Assembly (NCBI GenBank): GCA_041645435.1
Contig: JBAZQB010000002.1
Coordinates: forward strand, 310,001 to 374,000
DNA: 64,000 nucleotides
Source of the DNA: Methanoregula sp.
Lineage (GTDB): Archaea > Halobacteriota > Methanomicrobia > Methanomicrobiales > Methanospirillaceae
Direction: 5' to 3'
Positions 59,888-64,000 of this stretch are shown here, piece by piece. The notes below the pieces were generated by a model. That model did no database searches and was not told where the DNA came from. It worked only from the letters and a program-made list of their open reading frames with translations. Positions within the stretch are counted from its first letter, which is position 1. Every line of letters starts with the position of its first letter. A program made the translations under genes and the position numbers.

Positions 59888-61228
59888 ATGGCAGTCCACC
59901 CCATCGAGGAGCGCTACGGCACAAAAGAGATGCGTGCCATCTGGAGTGAGAAGAACCGTTTTTCCTGCATTGTCAGCGCTGAAGTTGCGCTTGCAAAGGC
60001 TGAAGCACACCACGGCATGATCCCGGCAGCAGCAGCAGTCGAGATCAGCGAGAAAGCGCACAATGCCTCGCTCGAACGGGCAAAGGCAATCGAGCTGGAG
60101 ATCAGCCACGACATGATGGCAATCGTCAAAGCAATATCAGAAGTATCGGGAGAGTCCGGGCGCTGGGTGCACTACGGTGCCACAAGCAATGACCTCCTTG
60201 ACACTGCAACCGGGCTCCAGCTTGGCCAGACACTTGACCTGATCGACAAGAAACTCCGCCAGCTGTTAGGAGTGCTCCTCAGGCGATCGGCTGAGACAAA
60301 GTCTTTGGTCTGCATCGGCAGGACCCACGGGCAGCACGGAGTGCCGACAACCTATGGCCTCCGGTTTGCCATCTGGGCAAGTGAGGTCGGACGGCATATC
60401 GAGCGCCTCGAACAGATGCGTCCCCGGGTCGTGGTCGGGCAGATGACCGGTGCGGTAGGCACGCAGGCAGCGCTCGGGCCGAAAGGGATGGAAGTGCAGG
60501 CAAGCATGATGGAGTATCTCGGTATGAGTTCGGTGGACGTCTCAAGCCAGGTGATCTCCCGCGACCGGTATGCAGAGTACTTCATGTTCTGTGCAGGTGT
60601 CGCAACAACGCTCGACAAAATTGGTGTAGAGGTCCGCTCGCTCCAGCGGACCGAGATCGGCGAGGTCGAGGAAGCGTTCGGGGCAAAACAGGTTGGCTCC
60701 TCCACGATGCCGCACAAGCGCAACCCCATCAAGAGCGAACAGGTCTGCGGTCTTGCCAGAATCATCAGGTCAGCTGTTGAACCCGCCCTCCAGAACAACA
60801 CCCTCTGGGACGAGCGCGATCTCACGAATTCATCCTGCGAGCGGGTGCTCTTTCCCGAGGCATCAATCCTCACCGACCACTGCCTGAGGCTCATGATTGT
60901 TGTTCTTGATGGCCTGGTGATCAACCGGGCGGGAATCCGCAGGAACTTAGGGTTCCTCCACGGGATCAACATGGCCGAGTCGGTCATGATCGAACTGACG
61001 AAGAAGGGTATGAACCGCCAGGATTCCCACGAACGGATCCGGATGGCAAGCATGCAGGCGCTTGCCGAGAACCGGCCCCTTGCTGATGTGCTGGGAGCTG
61101 ACCCTGAAATCGTGCGTTACTGTTCGAAAAGTGATATCACTGCGCTCCTCAACCCGGACACATACATCGGCACATCTGTACAGCAGGTGGAACGCGTGAT
61201 TGAAAAACTCTCCCCGCTCTGCATATAA
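59888..61228 (+). CDS. purB: Adenylosuccinate lyase
   Basis: PurB acts twice in purine synthesis, splitting SAICAR and adenylosuccinate to release fumarate. The 446-residue protein has the fumarase-superfamily signature GSSTMPHKRNPIKSEQVCG, substrate loops VHYGATSNDLLDTATGLQLG and GRTHGQHGVPTTYGLRFAI, and the catalytic-His region. ATG 59888 (MAVHPIEERYG) is the usual start; the frame to 59819 is unsupported. Confidence 0.95.
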   Translation: MAVHPIEERYGTKEMRAIWSEKNRFSCIVSAEVALAKAEAHHGMIPAAAAVEISEKAHNASLERAKAIELEISHDMMAIVKAISEVSGESGRWVHYGATSNDLLDTATGLQLGQTLDLIDKKLRQLLGVLLRRSAETKSLVCIGRTHGQHGVPTTYGLRFAIWASEVGRHIERLEQMRPRVVVGQMTGAVGTQAALGPKGMEVQASMMEYLGMSSVDVSSQVISRDRYAEYFMFCAGVATTLDKIGVEVRSLQRTEIGEVEEAFGAKQVGSSTMPHKRNPIKSEQVCGLARIIRSAVEPALQNNTLWDERDLTNSSCERVLFPEASILTDHCLRLMIVVLDGLVINRAGIRRNLGFLHGINMAESVMIELTKKGMNRQDSHERIRMASMQALAENRPLADVLGADPEIVRYCSKSDITALLNPDTYIGTSVQQVERVIEKLSPLCI

Positions 61229-61409
61229 GAACAACTGCACATTTTTTCTTTATCCCCCTGTTTTCGATGGGGAAAATCATCTACGGATAATTTGTTAATA
61301 GCTGATTGAAAATCGATTAGCACCGGCAGGGTATTTTCCGGCTACGGGGGATATTTTCCCACAAACGTGGTACCTTTATCTTCTCATACAATCAAGATCG
61401 AAAATATCC

Positions 61410-62672
61410 ATGGTTCAGTATGCTCCTGTTTCCCGTATCAACATTTCACATACTGACCTAGTGCGCCTGATTGTCATCTTATCCTTAACCATCAGCTGTA
61501 TTGTAATCACTGCGGTATCCCTCCGGGCAAACATCGGAACCATCTACGCACAGCTGTTTTACTTCCCTATTCTCTATGCCACCTATTTCTATCAAAAACG
61601 GGGATTAATCCTTGCAGGAATTTGTGCTGTTGCGTACGAGGTACTGGCCTATGATTACCTTTTCCCCGATACTGGTCTTTTAATCTACACCACCGGACAG
61701 GCCGTTCTTTTTATTTGTATTGCGGCTGTGGTTGCACATTTTACCGAAAAAGTTAACCGGAGCGAAGCACGCTACCGGAGCATCTTTGATACTTCACTTC
61801 TGGGAATTGTCCTGTTTGACCAGAACAGCTTTGCAATCCGTATGACCAACAATTACCTGTCGCAGATGCTGGGCTACACTCATGAAGAATTTGCAGGCAT
61901 GACGCTCCCCCAGTTATTTATTTCCAAAGAAGAACAGCGCAAATTCTTTGAGTACTTAGGTTCGAGCGAAGATGTGGATAATTTCGAAACCCAGTTTCTT
62001 TCCAAAAATCAGGATCCGCTCTGGGTAAATCTCTCATGGCGACGGGTCAGCGACAACCAGGTGAGCTGCTCGGTGATCGATATCAACAAGCGCAAGTTGG
62101 CTGAGCAGGTTGCTGCAGAAAACTATACCCGTTACCAGCAGGCAACCGAACTCTCTGTACTTGATGCAGGAAAGATCCCGTTGAAGTACTCGGTTTTTTC
62201 TCCCGATGAGATGATCCAGTCGATCATCGATGCGGGAGGATATGCAACAAAAGCCGAAATAACGGTAGATATCCCCCACAATCTCACGTTCGAAGCGGAT
62301 GCCGGTAAAATATCGACCGTGATCGATTCCATGCTCTCGAATGCAGTGAATTATTCAAAACCTCCAAGAAAGATCCGTATATCGTACCTGTCAAATCCTT
62401 CCGACAAGATGCACCGGGTAGCGATCCAGGACAATGGCATTGGTATCACCAATACCCAGCTCGATGAGATCTTTGAACCGTTCCATCTTCCGGATCCCGG
62501 CACGATCAGCAGGAAAAACGATCGGATCGGACTCTCGTTATCCATTGCAAAAAAATACGTCCAGATGCATGGCGGTTACATCAGTGTGGACAGTATCGTG
62601 AACCTGGGGAGCACCTTTACCATCCATCTCCCAAAAAGCCGTAATGTTGCGGTAAAAGCACACGACGCGTAA
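61410..62672 (+). CDS. Membrane PAS sensor with ATPase domain but no H-box
   Basis: The 420-residue protein has four or more membrane helices (RLIVILSLTISCIVITAVSL, IYAQLFYFPILYATYFYQKR), a PAS domain (YRSIFDTSLLGIVLFDQNSF) ending DINKRKLAEQV, and a HATPase domain: VIDSMLSNAVNYSKPP (N), IQDNGIGITNTQLDEIFEPF (G1, F) and RIGLSLSIAKKYVQMHGGYI (G2). Between PAS and ATPase only about 40 residues are found and no H-box His is visible. It may act on a partner's His. Confidence 0.87.
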   Translation: MVQYAPVSRINISHTDLVRLIVILSLTISCIVITAVSLRANIGTIYAQLFYFPILYATYFYQKRGLILAGICAVAYEVLAYDYLFPDTGLLIYTTGQAVLFICIAAVVAHFTEKVNRSEARYRSIFDTSLLGIVLFDQNSFAIRMTNNYLSQMLGYTHEEFAGMTLPQLFISKEEQRKFFEYLGSSEDVDNFETQFLSKNQDPLWVNLSWRRVSDNQVSCSVIDINKRKLAEQVAAENYTRYQQATELSVLDAGKIPLKYSVFSPDEMIQSIIDAGGYATKAEITVDIPHNLTFEADAGKISTVIDSMLSNAVNYSKPPRKIRISYLSNPSDKMHRVAIQDNGIGITNTQLDEIFEPFHLPDPGTISRKNDRIGLSLSIAKKYVQMHGGYISVDSIVNLGSTFTIHLPKSRNVAVKAHDA

Positions 62673-62680
62673 AAAAGGTT

Positions 62681-64000
62681 TCAGATATACCGCGCTTTCT
62701 TGGAAAGTCTGCGCGGGGTGTAGAGCGGGCGGAACGGCATGCCCTCGGTATCCTTGTGCACTGCTGCGATGAGTGCGTCTACGGAAAGCTGCTCCTTGAA
62801 CGGCTTGTTGGGCTGTGACTTCTTCCGTACCGTGACGGTTAAGTTATGGCTTGCGACTTCTTCGTCGCCGACAACAATCACGTAGGGGACCCAGTCCATG
62901 CCGGCTTCGCGGACTTTCTTTCCTACGCTCTCTTCCCGGTCATCCATATCGCACCGGACCTGTGCGGCATTGATAGCAGTACAGACTTCCTCTGCAAATG
63001 CTGTGTGACGTTCGGTAACCGGTATCACCCGCACCTGTGCAGGTGAGAGCCAGGTAGGTAATGTGGGAACCTGCTGGGTGGAGATGTTTTCAAGGATCGC
63101 ACAGATGACGCGCTCGACACTGCCCGTTGGCGAGCAGTGGAGGATGGGGGGGTGGACAACGGTGCCGTCTTCTTTGTGGTACTTGATGTTGAACCGGGTC
63201 GAGCTCTCGACATCGATCTGGACGGTCGGGTTCTCGATCGGGCGCATCTGGCCGTCGATAGCAGCGAGATCGATCTTTGCAACCCAGTAATGGACCCGGT
63301 CTGATAGGATCTCGATAAGCATCGGGCAGTCCGATTCTTTGACGATCTTCTTGACCCATGCCTCGTGCTGGGCGTAGAAGTCCTTCGTGCACCGGAATGC
63401 GGCAACGAGTTTTGTCTCGAAATCGCGACCGGTCTGCCATCCCATGGCAAGCTGCTCTTCAAAGCACTTCAGTGCCTCGGGCATATCCGTGCAGAGCGAG
63501 TGCATGTCGGGCATGGTAAATGCCCGCAGGCGTTTAAGCCCGATTACTTCGCCCTTCTGCTCGTGCCGGAACGAGTAGGTGGAGAGCTCGTACATCTTCA
63601 TGGGCAGGTTGTGGGGCGAGATGTGCATGTCGCGCATGATCGAGAACATGCCAAAGCAGGCCGCAAACCGCAGCATCATGTTCCGGTTGTTTGACTTGAA
63701 CCGGTACTGGCGCTCGCCGAACTTCTCGGCATGCTCATAGATCGCCCGGTCCCCGAGATCGTACATAACCGGGGTCTCAACGGGCGTGCCGCCGTATTCG
63801 AGAACAAGCCTGAGCACGTAGTCAGCGATCAGGTCGCGGACGATCTTGCCTTTTGGCATCCAGCGCAGGCACCCGACATCGCTGGCGGGCTCGTAGTCCA
63901 CGAGCTCCTTGGAACGCATCAGGTCAACGTGAGCAGGTTCGCCGCCGGTTGGCACTGCAACACCGAGCTCCTTTTTTACGAGGCAGCCGAACGCTGAGTT
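62681..64000 (-). CDS. thrS: Threonyl-tRNA synthetase, C-terminal part (5' end outside window)
   Basis: The frame is open to the window edge, so about 439 C-terminal residues are seen. They contain the class II core: motif 2 (YSFRHEQKGEVIGLKRLRAF), zinc ligands in FAACFGMF, MPDMHSL and ILHCSPTGS, motif 3 (GSVERVICAILENI) and the anticodon-binding domain (VRVIPVTERHTAFAEEVCTA). The rest would include the archaeal N-terminal editing domain. The enzyme charges tRNA-Thr. Confidence 0.95.
   Translation of the reverse strand, partial: NSAFGCLVKKELGVAVPTGGEPAHVDLMRSKELVDYEPASDVGCLRWMPKGKIVRDLIADYVLRLVLEYGGTPVETPVMYDLGDRAIYEHAEKFGERQYRFKSNNRNMMLRFAACFGMFSIMRDMHISPHNLPMKMYELSTYSFRHEQKGEVIGLKRLRAFTMPDMHSLCTDMPEALKCFEEQLAMGWQTGRDFETKLVAAFRCTKDFYAQHEAWVKKIVKESDCPMLIEILSDRVHYWVAKIDLAAIDGQMRPIENPTVQIDVESSTRFNIKYHKEDGTVVHPPILHCSPTGSVERVICAILENISTQQVPTLPTWLSPAQVRVIPVTERHTAFAEEVCTAINAAQVRCDMDDREESVGKKVREAGMDWVPYVIVVGDEEVASHNLTVTVRKKSQPNKPFKEQLSVDALIAAVHKDTEGMPFRPLYTPRRLSKKARYI

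Overview
The window comes from a methanogenic archaeon, most likely a member of Methanomicrobiales close to Methanoregula (the genus is an inference). Evidence: two methanogenesis-marker genes (mtxX/marker 4 and marker 2), an HMf-type histone, archaeal RfcL with a PIP box, family B DNA polymerase, archaeal ThrRS, archaemetzincin, TATA-box promoters, and a DUF1894-like methanogen protein. Bacterial-type uvrA, uvrC and uvrB are all present.

Layout. Positions 1-11021 are a gas-vesicle (gvp) locus on the + strand: the end of a Cdc48-like AAA ATPase, gvpA, a gvpC-like gene, gvpN, a small basic protein, gvpF, gvpG, gvpO, gvpH, a stand-alone Hsp20 core, gvpJ, gvpM, an ArsA/Get3-like ATPase, two unknown genes, a second gvpH, gvpK and gvpL/F. 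Most genes overlap or nearly touch. gvpA and the gvpC-like gene carry nearly the same dyad next to their TATA boxes, which suggests one regulator for both. Several proteins are unusual fusions: GvpJ with a zinc ribbon, GvpM with a PH/GRAM-like tail, a GvpC-like protein with a winged helix, and a winged helix with half an Hsp20 domain.

11267-19742 holds the histone, methanogenesis markers, rfcL, a UPF0146 protein divergent from amzA, an HDAC-family deacetylase, two membrane proteins and a protein with perfect 24-residue tandem repeats. 19853-22188 is a pyrophosphatase gene flanked by inverted copies of a structured non-coding repeat and by a MITE-like element. 22377-26737 is uvrA-uvrC; uvrB is at 42087. 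26867-36559 is a mix of signalling, transport, repair and envelope genes: a response regulator-kinase, CorA, UPF0114, DUF169, MsrA, a rhodanese lipoprotein, DedA and a Ca-type P-ATPase.

36797-41915 is a compact redox cluster: a regulator combining a Cys-rich motif, an ArsR helix-turn-helix and a flavodoxin fold, a flavodoxin remnant, a flavodoxin, a NapH-like polyferredoxin, an FMN reductase, an EFR1 flavodoxin-ferredoxin and a radical SAM protein. The ArsR gene has perfect dyads over its promoter.

42087-64000 carries uvrB, four membrane PAS sensors with incomplete kinase modules, proC, an AT-rich orphan gene, polB-mdh, pyrD-pyrK, a 252-bp MITE with an 8-bp target duplication, mobA-like, ogt, an XPD/DinG helicase, a Yip1-like membrane protein, purB and the 3' part of thrS. 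I saw no rRNA or tRNA gene and no CRISPR array. All functions are inferred from reading motifs; no database search was run.
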